Numbered from the stretch's first letter, positions 15,839-24,759 are shown. The stretch is 38,447 nucleotides of DNA from Alphaproteobacteria bacterium (GCA_005884765.1 VAZV01000210.1:1-38447), one strand, 5' to 3'. Translations and numbers: made by a program. The notes: generated by a model from the letters alone, not told the origin.

Positions 15839-16386
15839 GCAAAAGCGAGAAGCAGAAGATGCTTGCGGGCGAGCTATATCGTCCCGATGCCGAACTCGCC
15901 GCCGAACAATTGGCGACCAAAGTCTGGATCGCGCGCTACAACGCGGCGCTGGCGCTGCCGGTGTCGCAGCGTCATGCGATCCTGTCCGAGCGCCTTGGAC
16001 ACGTCGGCAAGGATGCGGTGATCCGGCCGCCGTTCTTTTGCGACTACGGCTACAATATCCGCCTCGGCGACGGCGTGTTCCTCAACTTCAATTGCGTGAT
16101 CCTCGACGTCGTCGAAGTCTCGATCGGTGACCGCACCCAGATCGGACCCGCGGTGCAGATCTACGCCGCCGATCATCCGCGCGATGCCGAAACAAGGCGC
16201 CAAGGCGTCGAATTCGGGCGGCCGGTGCGGATCGGCAGCGATGTATGGATCGGCGGCGGCGCCATCATCCTGCCCGGCGTCACCGTCGGTGACGGGGCCC
16301 TGATCGGCGCCGGCAGCGTGGTGACGCGGGACGTCGGCGCCGGCGTGACGGTCGCCGGCAACCCTGCCCGGCCGCGGAAGAGCTGA
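15835..16386 (+). CDS. Sugar O-acetyltransferase, NodL/LacA/Maa family
   Basis: A 183-residue left-handed beta-helix acetyltransferase that uses acetyl-CoA to O-acetylate a sugar or oligosaccharide. It starts with the Maa N-terminal helix domain (KMLAGELYRPDAELAAEQ), then hexapeptide repeats with FFCDYGYNIRLGDG, FNFNCVILD, the catalytic His114 in YAADHPRD, and the C-terminal VWIGGGAIILPGVTVGDG and GAGSVVTRDVGAGVTVAGNPA blocks. In rhizobia, NodL acetylates Nod factors, but maltose- and galactoside-type relatives cannot be excluded, and no nod genes are near. The gene overlaps the ribF stop by four bases and ends within a duplicated ribF tail (the final Ser-stop shares bases GAGCTGA with it). 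Its C-terminus, ending NPARPRKS, is slightly short compared with relatives. Confidence 0.9.
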   Translation: MSKSEKQKMLAGELYRPDAELAAEQLATKVWIARYNAALALPVSQRHAILSERLGHVGKDAVIRPPFFCDYGYNIRLGDGVFLNFNCVILDVVEVSIGDRTQIGPAVQIYAADHPRDAETRRQGVEFGRPVRIGSDVWIGGGAIILPGVTVGDGALIGAGSVVTRDVGAGVTVAGNPARPRKS

Positions 16387-16499
16387 AATTCTCGTCCGTC
16401 GATGCACTGGTGGCGCAGATGAACGACGACTCCGCCAGCGCCCGCGCGATATCGGCCGCCGAGGCGGCCGCGTTTCCGAGGCTCGGCGCGGTCGGTTGA
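16380..16499 (+). pseudogene. Orphan duplicate of the ribF 3' end
   Basis: Read in the frame starting at 16380, these 39 codons and stop encode ELKFSSVDALVAQM...FPRLGAVG. They align without gaps to the last 39 residues of RibF (ELKFDSVDALIRQM...FPKLGNIG): 25 of 39 residues are identical and the stop codon falls in the same place. The two DNA copies differ at many third positions, so this is not a recent tandem copy. There is no start codon or remaining upstream part of ribF. The acetyltransferase gene lies between the two copies. This fits insertion or recombination at the ribF 3' end that left a displaced tail. A MITE-like repeat starts two bases after its stop. Confidence 0.85.
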
Positions 16500-16500
16500 G

Positions 16501-16606
16501 CTAGAGCATGATCCGGAAAAATGGATACCGGTTTTCCGAAAAAGATCATGCTCAAACAAAAAGATAGAGTGGGATGACGATTCGAAGAAAAGTCATCGCG
16601 CTCTAG
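16501..16606. repeat. 106-bp MITE-like palindromic repeat
   Basis: The element has perfect 7-bp ends (CTAGAGC at 16501-16507, GCTCTAG at 16600-16606). Inside, GAGCATGATC (16504-16513) pairs with GATCATGCTC (16544-16553) around the GGATACCGG core, and a second hairpin covers GGATGAC...GTCAT. I recognise it as a widespread Rhizobiales intergenic repeat. A fragment of the same core occurs at 34063-34083. No coding capacity. Confidence 0.85.
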
Positions 16607-16632
16607 AAGACGAGGCTGGCGGGCACGCTCCA

Positions 16633-17253
16633 TCAGACCCACCGCCGTACCCGCGCCTTGTAGGCGCGATACGCATCGCCGAACTTCCGCTCCAGATAGC
16701 TCTCTTCCCGCGTGATGACGCCGGTATTGATGATCCACAGCAACGGGACGACCAGCACGATCGCCCAAATACTCCCCGCGGCGATGCCCAGTCCCAGATA
16801 GATCAGTGTCGTTCCCAGATAGAGCGGGTTTCTGGTTCGCCGATAGATACCGTCGGTGACCAGCGCTGTCGTCGGCAGGCTCGGCGGAATGTTGGTGCCG
16901 GCGGCCAGAAAGCGCCGCGAGCCCATCAGAATCATGACGAAGCCACCCGCCGCGAGCACGGCGCCGGCCAGATAGCGCGGAATGGCATGCGCGCCCAGGA
17001 CCGCAAGCGGCACCACCGCCTCGAGCACCGCTGCCGCCGCCAGGAATCCGAGAAAGATCAACGGCGGCAGCGCGATGACACCGGCGACGTCAGACCCGCC
17101 CGATTCGCCCGCCGCCGACGCCTGCCCGCCACCTGATCGCGCTGCCGCCGCACCGCCGTCTGCCACCGCCCGGATGGCGAGACGAATGCCGAACGCGATT
17201 GCCAGAACGGCAGTGCCGCCCGCCAGGATTACGAAGGTCTCCGAAATAGCCAT
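16633..17253 (-). CDS. Isoprenylcysteine carboxyl methyltransferase (ICMT)-like membrane protein
   Basis: A 206-residue integral membrane protein with about five hydrophobic helices (for example TFVILAGGTAVLAIAFGIRLAI and the segment near residues 60-85). The C-terminal half has the ICMT/PEMT signature: GIYRRTRNPLYLG, then two helices, then EESYLERKFGDAYRAYKARVRRWV, with the RNPLY and E-Y-Y residues that bind SAM in this superfamily. Bacterial members methylate small lipophilic or thiol substrates, and few have been characterised. An Ala/Gly/Ser-rich hydrophilic loop (about residues 30-55) is unusual. It is transcribed alone, convergent with the ribF region and divergent from ileS. The substrate is unknown. 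Confidence 0.85.
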   Translation of the reverse strand: MAISETFVILAGGTAVLAIAFGIRLAIRAVADGGAAAARSGGGQASAAGESGGSDVAGVIALPPLIFLGFLAAAAVLEAVVPLAVLGAHAIPRYLAGAVLAAGGFVMILMGSRRFLAAGTNIPPSLPTTALVTDGIYRRTRNPLYLGTTLIYLGLGIAAGSIWAIVLVVPLLWIINTGVITREESYLERKFGDAYRAYKARVRRWV

Positions 17254-17512
17254 GGATTTGCCTCGCGAAACGGTTCAAGCGCTCGGAGATCAAGATTAGT
17301 CATGCCGGGCGCACTGGCAACGCCACACCGCCGGGCTTTGCGATTCCTGCGCCCTGCTGCTATGGAAAGCCCCATGTTTGCGCGACGCACCATCGGCATT
17401 AGCGGCCCGGCTTCCGCCTGAGCTTCGAGCTCGGCGCAAGACCGGGATTGCCTCGTTCACCCGCGATTGATCGCGCATCTCGCGCCCTACCCAAGCGAAA
17501 ACCAGAGCCTTT

Positions 17513-20450
17513 ATGTCTGAAAAGCCGCAAAAGTCCGATGTCACCGATTATTCCAAGACCCTGTTCCTGCCGCAGACGGAATTCCCGATGCGCGCCGGCC
17601 TGCCGCAGCGCGAGCCGGAAATCCTTAAGCGCTGGAACCAGATCGACCTCTACCGCAGGCTGCGCGAGAGCGCGCGCGGCCGCGCCAAATTCGTGTTGCA
17701 TGACGGCCCGCCCTACGCCAACGGCAACATCCATATCGGGCACGCGCTGAACAAGATCCTCAAAGACGTCGTCACCAAGAGCCAGCAGATGCTCGGCTTC
17801 GATTCGAACTACGTGCCGGGCTGGGACTGTCACGGCCTGCCGATCGAATGGAAGATCGAGGAGGAGAACTACCGCTCCAAGGGCAAGGCGAAGCCGGATT
17901 TCCGCGATTCCACCGCGATGGTGGCGTTCCGCAAGGAGTGCCGCGCCTACGCGACGCGCTGGCTCGACGTGCAGCGCGAGGAATTCAAGCGGCTCGGCGT
18001 CATCGGCGACTGGGACCACCCCTACGCCACGATGGATTATTTCGCCGAAGCCCAGATCGCGCGCGAATTGATCAAATTCGCCGCCAACGGCACGCTCTAT
18101 CGCGGCTCCAAGCCGGTGATGTGGAGCGTGGTGGAAAAGACCGCGCTCGCCGAAGCCGAGGTCGAGTATGAGGATTACACGAGCGATACGGTATGGGTGA
18201 AGTTTCCGGTCTCGTCGCCGGCGCACGGTGCGCTTGCATCGGCGTCCATCGTCATTTGGACCACCACGCCATGGACGCTGCCGGGCAACCGCGCCATCTC
18301 TTTTTCGCCGAAGATCGCCTACGGCCTCTACAAGGTCACCGACGCGCCAGCCGACAACTGGGCCAAGAACGGCGATCTTCTGATCCTGGCGGATGTGCTT
18401 GCGGAGGGCGTCTTCAAGCAGGCGCGCGTCACGGCTTATGAAAAGCTACGCGACATTCCGGCCGATACGATGGACGCGGTGGAGTGTTCGCACCCGCTGA
18501 AGGGATTTAATGGCGGATATGAATTCACAGTCCCGCTTCTCGCCGGCGATCACGTCACCGACGACACCGGTACCGGTTTCGTGCACATCCCGCGGCATCA
18601 ACACCATTATCCCCTATACCGTCGATGAGAACGGCGCGTTCACCAATCAGGCGCCCGGCTTCACGGGCAAACGCGTCATCAACGACAAGGGCGAAAAGGG
18701 CGATGCCAACGAGGCCGTGATCAAGGCCCTGATCGAGCGCGGCATGTTGCTCGCACGCGGGCGGCTCAAGCACCAATACCCGCATTCCTGGCGCTCCAAG
18801 AAGCCGGTGATCTTCCGCAACACGCCGCAATGGTTCATCGCGATGGACAAGGATATCGCGGATGGCGGCAAGGCCAAATCCGGCGACACGCTTCGTGCCC
18901 GTGCGCTGCACGCGATCTCGGTGACGCAATGGGTGCCGCCCGCGGGCCAAAACCGCATCAACGGCATGATCGAGAGTCGCCCCGACTGGGTGATCTCGCG
19001 CCAGCGCGCCTGGGGCGTGCCCATTGCGGTGTTCGTGCGCGAGAAGGGCGACGGCTCTGCCGAAATCCTCAGCGATGACGCCGTCAACAAGCGCATCGCG
19101 GATGCCTTTGAGACGGAAGGCGCCGACGCCTGGTATATGGACGGCGCCCGCGAACGGTTCCTCGGCTCGCGCGCCAACGAAGACTGGAAGAAGGTCGACG
19201 ACATCTGCGACGTCTGGTTCGATTCCGGCTCGACGCACGCTTTCGTGCTGGAAGACCCGGTGCATTTTCCGGGCCTTGCCGGCATCAAGCGCAAGGTCGA
19301 TGGCGGAGCCGACACCGTGATGTATCTGGAAGGAAGCGACCAGCACCGCGGCTGGTTTCACTCCTCGCTCTTGGAAAGCTGCGGCACCCGGGGCCGCGCG
19401 CCCTATGACGTCGTGCTGACGCATGGCTTCACGCTCGATGAGAACGGCCGCAAGATGTCGAAGTCGCTTGGCAACACCGTCGAGCCGCAAAAAGTGATGG
19501 CGCAATCCGGGGCCGATATTTTGCGGCTGTGGGTCTGCGTCACCGACTATGCCGACGACCAGCGCATCGGGCCGGAAATCCTCAAGAACACCATCGAGAC
19601 CTACCGCAAATTGCGCAACTCGATCCGCTGGATGCTCGGCACGCTGCATCACCTCAAGCCCGATGACGTGGTCGAGTACGCCGAGATGCCCGAGCTGGAA
19701 CGGCTGATGCTGCATCAGCTCGCCGGGCAGGCGGCGATCGTGCGCAAGGCCTACGCCGAGTTCGACTACAAGACAGTGGTCGCCAGCCTTTCGGCGTTCA
19801 TGAATACCGAATTGTCGGCGTTCTATTTCGACATCAGGAAAGATACGCTGTATTGCGATCCGCCATCGTCGCTGGCGCGCAAGGCAGCCCTCACTGCCAT
19901 CGATATCATCTGCGACACCATCCTGAAATGGTTCGCGCCGGTGCTGAGTTTTACCTGCGAGGAAGCCTGGCTGCTTTTCAGTCCGGGCGCCGAGCCGTCA
20001 GTGCATCTGACGCTGTTTCCTGATGGACTTGAGGGATTACGCGACGAAAAGCTGGCCGTGAAGTGGGAGACCATCCGCAATGTCCGCCGCGTCGTCACCG
20101 GCGCGTTGGAACTCGAGCGCGCCGCCAAGAACATCGGCTCGTCGCTGGAGGCCTCGCCGCTGGTCTATGTGTCGGACAAGGCGATCTTCAACACGCTGTG
20201 CGATGTGGACCTGGCCGAAGTCTGCATCACCTCCAACGCGATGGTGACGAACGAAGACGCGCCGGCCCATGCCTTCCGCCTGAACGACGTGCCTGGCGTC
20301 GCGGTGGTCGTCGAAAAGGCGGTTGGAACCAAATGCGCGCGATCCTGGAAAATCCTGCCGACCGTCGGCGAGGACAAGGAATACCCCGACGTGTCGCCGC
20401 GCGACGCCAAGGCGCTGCGCGAATGGAAGGCGCTGGGAGTGACCGTTTGA
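17513..20450 (+). pseudogene. ileS: Isoleucyl-tRNA synthetase, disrupted by internal deletion and frameshift
   Basis: IleRS charges tRNA-Ile and edits misactivated valine. The 5' part (17513-18586) has the HIGH motif at residues 74-77 and half of the CP1 editing domain up to DDTGTGFVH. The 3' part, in another frame from 18591 to 20450, resumes at RGINTIIPYTVDENG, carries KMSKS at 19452-19466 and runs to a normal C-terminus. Between them only four bases remain where relatives have about 22 codons including the editing motif TAPGHGREDF. The first frame therefore ends at a TGA at 18626-18628. Joined, the pieces would give about 977 residues, with roughly 22 missing from the expected 1000. Codon use stays normal across both parts, so the event is recent or an artefact. 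It overlaps lspA at the 3' end. The upstream ATG at 18510 in the second frame is not a real start. Confidence 0.9.
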
Positions 20451-20953
20451 CCTCGCCGCTCCGCTCCGGCGTCACCGCCGCCCTTGTTACGCTGGTGCTG
20501 GATCAGGCCTCGAAACTGTGGCTGCTCTACGTGTTCGACATCGGCCATCGCGGCACGGTGAAGGTGACGCCGTTCTTCGATCTGGTGCTGGCCTGGAATA
20601 TCGGGATCAGTTTTGGCTGGTTCCAGAACGACGGCCAGATCGCCCAGATTGCGCTGATGCTGGTGAAGGCAGTGGCAGTGATCGCCTTGGCGATCTGGAT
20701 GGCCCGTTCGCGCACCGTGCTCGCGACGGTTGCGCTTGGGCTGATCATCGGCGGCGCCATCGGCAACGCCATCGACCGCTTCGCTTACGGCGCGGTGATC
20801 GATTTTGCCTTGTTTCACGTCCAGATCGGGGGAAATACCTTCAATTGGTACGTGTTTAACCTCGCAGATGTGGCGATTGTTGCTGGGGTTGCTGCCCTAT
20901 TGTATGATTCGTTCCTGGGGTACCCGCCGCAAAAGCGCCCTGATCCCGGCTGA
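20447..20953 (+). CDS. lspA: Lipoprotein signal peptidase (signal peptidase II)
   Basis: An inner-membrane aspartyl protease that removes signal peptides from prolipoproteins after diacylglyceryl modification. The 168 residues include four hydrophobic segments. The conserved Asp19 (LVLDQASK), Asn51 (AWNIGISFGWFQ), GNAIDR near 106-111, and the catalytic pair Asp119 (GAVIDF) and Asp141 (FNLADVAI) are in place. The start is a TTG at 20447 that overlaps the ileS stop (TTTGA), because no ATG lies near the conserved first helix; the frame is open further upstream inside ileS. The ileS-lspA order is the usual one in proteobacteria, with translation coupled to the ileS stop. The ileS frameshift could therefore reduce its expression. 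Confidence 0.93.
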   Translation: MTSPLRSGVTAALVTLVLDQASKLWLLYVFDIGHRGTVKVTPFFDLVLAWNIGISFGWFQNDGQIAQIALMLVKAVAVIALAIWMARSRTVLATVALGLIIGGAIGNAIDRFAYGAVIDFALFHVQIGGNTFNWYVFNLADVAIVAGVAALLYDSFLGYPPQKRPDPG

Positions 20954-21018
20954 TACGACCGCAAGCGGAATGCTGCTTGCCTGGCAATCGCGCTTTAAGA
21001 ACTTGAACAGGTAATACG

Positions 21019-21732
21019 ATGCGCAAGACCGAAGCTACCGGTTGGATAGTGCGGAAACCGAAACGGGCGCTGACGCGCGCGGTGCGGCTCTCGACTGTCG
21101 CGCTCGGCATCGGACTTGTGATGACGGTCGGCGCCGCACGCGCAGGCGACGACGAAGACGACGACAAGACCTTCGAGGAAAAGATCATCGAAGGCATCAT
21201 GGCTGGCATCGGCGGCACCAATATGGACAATCGCGGCATCGACTATCGCGAGCGGTCGCCGCTGGTGGTGCCGCCCAAGATGGACTTGCCGCCGCCGGCG
21301 GGCACGTCGGCCGAGACGAAGGCTCCGAACTGGCCAAAGGATCCCGACGAAGCGCGCCGCAAGGCTGCGATCGCCGCGCGCAAAAAAGCCAAGCCGGATC
21401 CCATCGAAGCCAGCCGCATCCTGACCCCGAGCGAGCTCGATGGCGTCAGGACCGCGGCGCCTGCCCGCACCAGTAACGACCCGCTCACGCCGGGCGATTC
21501 GACCGCCAATCCAATCCTGAGCCCGTCGCAGCTCGGCTTCAGCGGCTTCACCAATATTTTCGGCGGCAACAAAGCCGAGACCGCCCCGTTCAAGGGCGAA
21601 CCGACCCGGGATACCCTGACCCAGCCTCCTCCGGGATACCAGACGCCATCGCCGAATTTTGCCTACGGCACCGGTCCGAAGGAATCGCTGAACAAGGAAT
21701 ACAATCCGGCTGCCGGCAAATATGGCGAATAG
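21019..21732 (+). CDS. Exported Pro-rich protein, function unknown
   Basis: A 237-residue protein with a positively charged N-terminus and a signal-like segment (VRLSTVALGIGLVMTVGAARAGDD, cleavage likely after ARA near residue 42). The mature part starts with an acidic stretch (GDDEDDDKTFEEKIIEGIMAGIGG) and continues as a low-complexity Pro/Ala/Lys/Gly-rich chain with little predicted structure (VPPKMDLPPPAGT, ARKKAKPDPIEASRILTPSELDG). It sits between lspA and the M16 peptidase pair on the same strand, a neighbourhood I remember as conserved in bradyrhizobia. That suggests an envelope role, but no function can be given. The start ATG at 21019 is the first in a long open frame. Confidence 0.7.
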   Translation: MRKTEATGWIVRKPKRALTRAVRLSTVALGIGLVMTVGAARAGDDEDDDKTFEEKIIEGIMAGIGGTNMDNRGIDYRERSPLVVPPKMDLPPPAGTSAETKAPNWPKDPDEARRKAAIAARKKAKPDPIEASRILTPSELDGVRTAAPARTSNDPLTPGDSTANPILSPSQLGFSGFTNIFGGNKAETAPFKGEPTRDTLTQPPPGYQTPSPNFAYGTGPKESLNKEYNPAAGKYGE

Positions 21733-21899
21733 TTAAGCCGATCTCTCCGGTTCGTGACGACCACCGGCTCTCGCCGCCGTGTACGGTGAAGCGCCTCCAC
21801 CCCGAACGCTTTGGTTCGGATCACTCTTGTTAAACAATTTGCGCACGTTCCCGTGGCAACGCCGGTGGCCACATTTGCGGAACACGCGTTAGACAGGCC

Positions 21900-23279
21900 A
21901 TGATGTCCTCAACTCGATTTGCCTTCGCTGTATTCGCCGTGCTCGCTTTCTCTTCCGGCGGCGCCCTCGCCCAGACCACGGTCACCTCGGCACCTCCTGC
22001 CAGCTTTACGCTTGGCAACGGCTTGCAGGTGGTCGTGATCCCGGATCACCGCACGCCCGTGGTCACGCAGATGATCTGGTACAAGGTCGGTTCCGCCGAC
22101 GAGACGCCGGGCAAGTCGGGGCTTGCGCATTTTCTCGAACATCTGATGTTCAAGGGTACAGCCAAGCATCCGGCCGGTGAGTTCTCGCAGACGGTGCTCA
22201 AGGTCGGCGGCAACGAGAACGCCTTCACCTCGACCGACTACACCGGCTTCTACCAGCGCGTGCCGCGCGAGCAGCTCGGCAAGATGATGGAGTTCGAGGC
22301 CGACCGCATGACCGGCCTGATCCTCAAGGATGAAAACGTGCTGCCGGAGCGCGATGTCGTGCTCGAAGAATACAACATGCGGGTCGCCAACAATCCGGAA
22401 GCGCGGCTGAACGAGCAGATCATGGCGGCGCTCTATCTCAACCATCCCTACGGCCGCCCCGTGATCGGCTGGCACGCGGAAATCGAAAAGCTCGGCCGCG
22501 AGGATGCGCTGGCGTTCTATCGGCGCTTTTACGCGCCAAACAACGCGATCCTGGTGATTGCCGGTGACGTCGAAGCCGCCGACGTCAGGCCGATGGTGGA
22601 AAAGACGTTTGGCCCGGTCGCGGCACAGCCTGCGATCCCGGCGCTGCGCATTCGCCCGCAGGAGCCGGAGCCGGTCGCGGCGCGCGCGGTGACGCTGGCT
22701 GATCCGCAGGTCGAACAACGCAGCGTGAAGCGCGATTATCTGGTTCCCTCTGCGGCTACCGCCGCGCCGGGAGAGAGTGCTGCGCTCGACGTGCTGGCGC
22801 AACTGATGGGCAGCGGCAGCAACTCCTATCTCTACCGCGCGCTGGTGGTCGATCGGCCGCTCGCGGTCAATGCCGGCGCCGCCTATCAAGGCACTTCGCT
22901 GGATTCGACGCAATTCTCGATCTCGGTCTCCCCGAAGCCCGACGTCGAATTCGCGAAGGTCGAACAGGTCGTCGACGGCGTGATCGCAGACATCGTGCAA
23001 AACCCGATCCGCGCCGAGGACCTCGAGCGGGTGAAGACCCAACTCATTGCGGAAGCGATCTACGCCCAGGACAGCCAGGCAACGCTGGCACGATGGTACG
23101 GCGGTGCCCTTACCACCGGGCTCTCCATCGAAGACATCCGAAGCTGGCCGGAGCGGATTCGCGCCGTGACCGCCGAGCAAGTCCGCGCCGCCGCGCAAGA
23201 ATGGCTCGACAAGAAGCGTTCGGTGACCGGCTATCTGATCAAGGACACCACGGCAAAGCGCGAGGAGAAGCGTTCGTGA
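21900..23279 (+). CDS. M16 family zinc metallopeptidase, catalytic subunit
   Basis: A 459-residue exported zinc protease. It has a signal peptide (residues 1-25, cleavage after GALAQ), the inverted zinc motif HFLEH at His77, Glu80, His81, and the downstream Glu ligand in VVLEEYNMR. A second M16 domain follows (SAATAAPGESAALDVLAQLMGSGSNSYLYR), giving the usual two-domain bacterial M16B form. It ends with GTGA overlapping its partner's start, so the two are translationally coupled. Such pairs form heterodimers in the periplasm in which only this subunit binds zinc. Substrates are not known; oligopeptide turnover is likely from the family. Confidence 0.93.
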   Translation: MMSSTRFAFAVFAVLAFSSGGALAQTTVTSAPPASFTLGNGLQVVVIPDHRTPVVTQMIWYKVGSADETPGKSGLAHFLEHLMFKGTAKHPAGEFSQTVLKVGGNENAFTSTDYTGFYQRVPREQLGKMMEFEADRMTGLILKDENVLPERDVVLEEYNMRVANNPEARLNEQIMAALYLNHPYGRPVIGWHAEIEKLGREDALAFYRRFYAPNNAILVIAGDVEAADVRPMVEKTFGPVAAQPAIPALRIRPQEPEPVAARAVTLADPQVEQRSVKRDYLVPSAATAAPGESAALDVLAQLMGSGSNSYLYRALVVDRPLAVNAGAAYQGTSLDSTQFSISVSPKPDVEFAKVEQVVDGVIADIVQNPIRAEDLERVKTQLIAEAIYAQDSQATLARWYGGALTTGLSIEDIRSWPERIRAVTAEQVRAAAQEWLDKKRSVTGYLIKDTTAKREEKRS

Positions 23280-24643
23280 TTTATATTTCGATCCGCGCCC
23301 GCGCGTTTCTCATCGCCGCCGGCGTGACGCTGGCCGCGCTCGCACCGACGCCGTCGCAGGCGGCGACCAAGATCCAGCATCTGACCTCGCCCGGCGGCAT
23401 CGAGGCCTGGTTCGTCCAGGACGCCACCGTGCCGCTGATCGCGATGGAATATGCCTTCGCCGGCGGCGGCGCGCAGGACCCGGCCGACAAGCCAGGGGTG
23501 GCCAATCTGGTGGCCGATCTGCTTGACGAGGGCTCCGGCGACCTCGATTCCAACACCTTCCACGAGCGGCTCGACCGCCGCGCCATCGAATTGAGTTTCA
23601 GCGCCACACGCGACCATTTCCGCGGCTCATTGCGGATGCTTCGGGACAACAAGGACGAAGCCTTCGACCTGTTGCGGATGTCGCTGACGTCTGCGCATTT
23701 CGACCCTGCCGATGTCGAACGCATCCGCTCGCAGGTGATCTCCGGCCTGCACCGCGACACCACCAATCCGAGCGCGCTGGCGGGCCGTAAATTCCTGGAA
23801 GTCGCCTATGGCGACCACCCCTATGGCCGACAGGTCTCGGGCACGCTGAAGAGCGTTCCGACCATCGAAATCTCCGACATGAAGGATTATGTCCGCCGGG
23901 TTCTAGCCAAGGATACGCTGAAGATCGCCGTAGTCGGCGATGTCGATCCCGCCACGCTCGGCAAATTGCTCGACCAGACTTTTGGCGGCCTGCCGGCCAA
24001 GGCGAACCTGGTGCCGGTCCCCGACATCGTGGCTGCCAAGCCGCCGCAGCGTGCGTTTGTGCCGCTTGACGTGCCGCAGACCGTGATCACGTTCGGCGGC
24101 CCCGGCGTCCCGCGTCACGATCCGAATTTCATGGCTGCCTACGTCGTCAACCATATTGTCGGCGGCGGCGGGCTGTCGTCACGGCTCTATCACGAAGTCC
24201 GCGAGAAGCGCGGGCTCGCCTATTCGGTCTATGAGGCGCTGTTGTGGATGGATCACTCCGCGTTGTTCATCGGCAACACCGGCACCCGCGCCGACCGCGC
24301 CGGCGAGACCATGGATGCGGTCGACAAGGAAATCCGCCGCATCGCCGAGGATGGCCCGACCCAGCAGGAACTGGACGAAGCCAAGTCATACCTGAAGGGC
24401 TCGCAGATGCTGGCGCTCGACACCTCCTCGAAGCTCGCCTCGGGGCTGCTGCAGTACCAGCTCGACAAGCTGCCGATCGATTATATCGAAAAGCGCAATG
24501 CGATCGTTGATGCCGTGACGCTCGATGACACCAGGAAGGCCGCCAAGCGGCTGTGGAGCCAAGGCCTGCTCACGGTGATCGTCGGCCGCGCCCCGCAAGC
24601 CGCCGCCCAACCGGCCGCCGCGCCCCCGCCGACGGCGAATTAG
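23276..24643 (+). CDS. M16 family peptidase-like subunit lacking the zinc motif
   Basis: A 455-residue partner of the preceding peptidase. I chose the GTG at 23276, which overlaps the upstream stop (GTGA) and gives a signal peptide (SIRARAFLIAAGVTLAALAP, cleavage near SQAA). The first domain has NLVADLLDEGSGDLDS in place of the HxxEH zinc motif, so it should be non-catalytic. The conserved substrate-binding elements remain in the second domain: VGGGGLSSRLYHEVREKRGLAYSVYE with the Arg-Gly-Leu-Ala-Tyr motif. This is the expected non-zinc partner of M16B heterodimers. The Pro/Ala-rich tail (AAAQPAAAPPPTAN) is disordered. A 14-bp inverted repeat follows. Confidence 0.93.
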   Translation: MIYISIRARAFLIAAGVTLAALAPTPSQAATKIQHLTSPGGIEAWFVQDATVPLIAMEYAFAGGGAQDPADKPGVANLVADLLDEGSGDLDSNTFHERLDRRAIELSFSATRDHFRGSLRMLRDNKDEAFDLLRMSLTSAHFDPADVERIRSQVISGLHRDTTNPSALAGRKFLEVAYGDHPYGRQVSGTLKSVPTIEISDMKDYVRRVLAKDTLKIAVVGDVDPATLGKLLDQTFGGLPAKANLVPVPDIVAAKPPQRAFVPLDVPQTVITFGGPGVPRHDPNFMAAYVVNHIVGGGGLSSRLYHEVREKRGLAYSVYEALLWMDHSALFIGNTGTRADRAGETMDAVDKEIRRIAEDGPTQQELDEAKSYLKGSQMLALDTSSKLASGLLQYQLDKLPIDYIEKRNAIVDAVTLDDTRKAAKRLWSQGLLTVIVGRAPQAAAQPAAAPPPTAN

Positions 24644-24677
24644 GGCCCTTCGCGAGCCAAGACACGGGCCAGCTACG

Positions 24678-24724
24678 CGGGCCAAGACAAGCGGCCGGCG
24701 GACCCGGTATCTTGTCTTGGCCCG
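24678..24724. repeat. 14-bp perfect inverted repeat between peptidase and arfB genes
   Basis: CGGGCCAAGACAAG (24678-24691) and CTTGTCTTGGCCCG (24711-24724) form a perfect 14-bp stem with a 19-nt loop. A related segment GAGCCAAGACACGGGCC lies just upstream (24654-24670). No T-run follows, so it could end transcription in a Rho-dependent way, or act as an operator or an RNA-stabilising stem for the peptidase mRNA. Confidence 0.6.
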
Positions 24725-24759
24725 ATTCCATGGTGGACGCCGGGCTTTTCGGTGACGCC

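Noticed and set aside
15835..16386. Acetyltransferase as the nodulation gene nodL
   Set aside because: The family includes maltose, galactoside and Nod-factor enzymes with similar motifs, and no nod genes or nod box are nearby, so a symbol is not justified.
18510..18590. ATG at 18510 as the start of a separate gene covering the 3' part of ileS
   Set aside because: The first 27 codons are the out-of-frame reading of the upstream ileS half. Homology to IleRS begins only at about 18591, after the deletion junction.
18555..19715. A 386-codon minus-strand open frame inside ileS
   Set aside because: It lies opposite the strongly conserved IleRS catalytic region with the KMSKS motif; no domain is visible on the minus strand.
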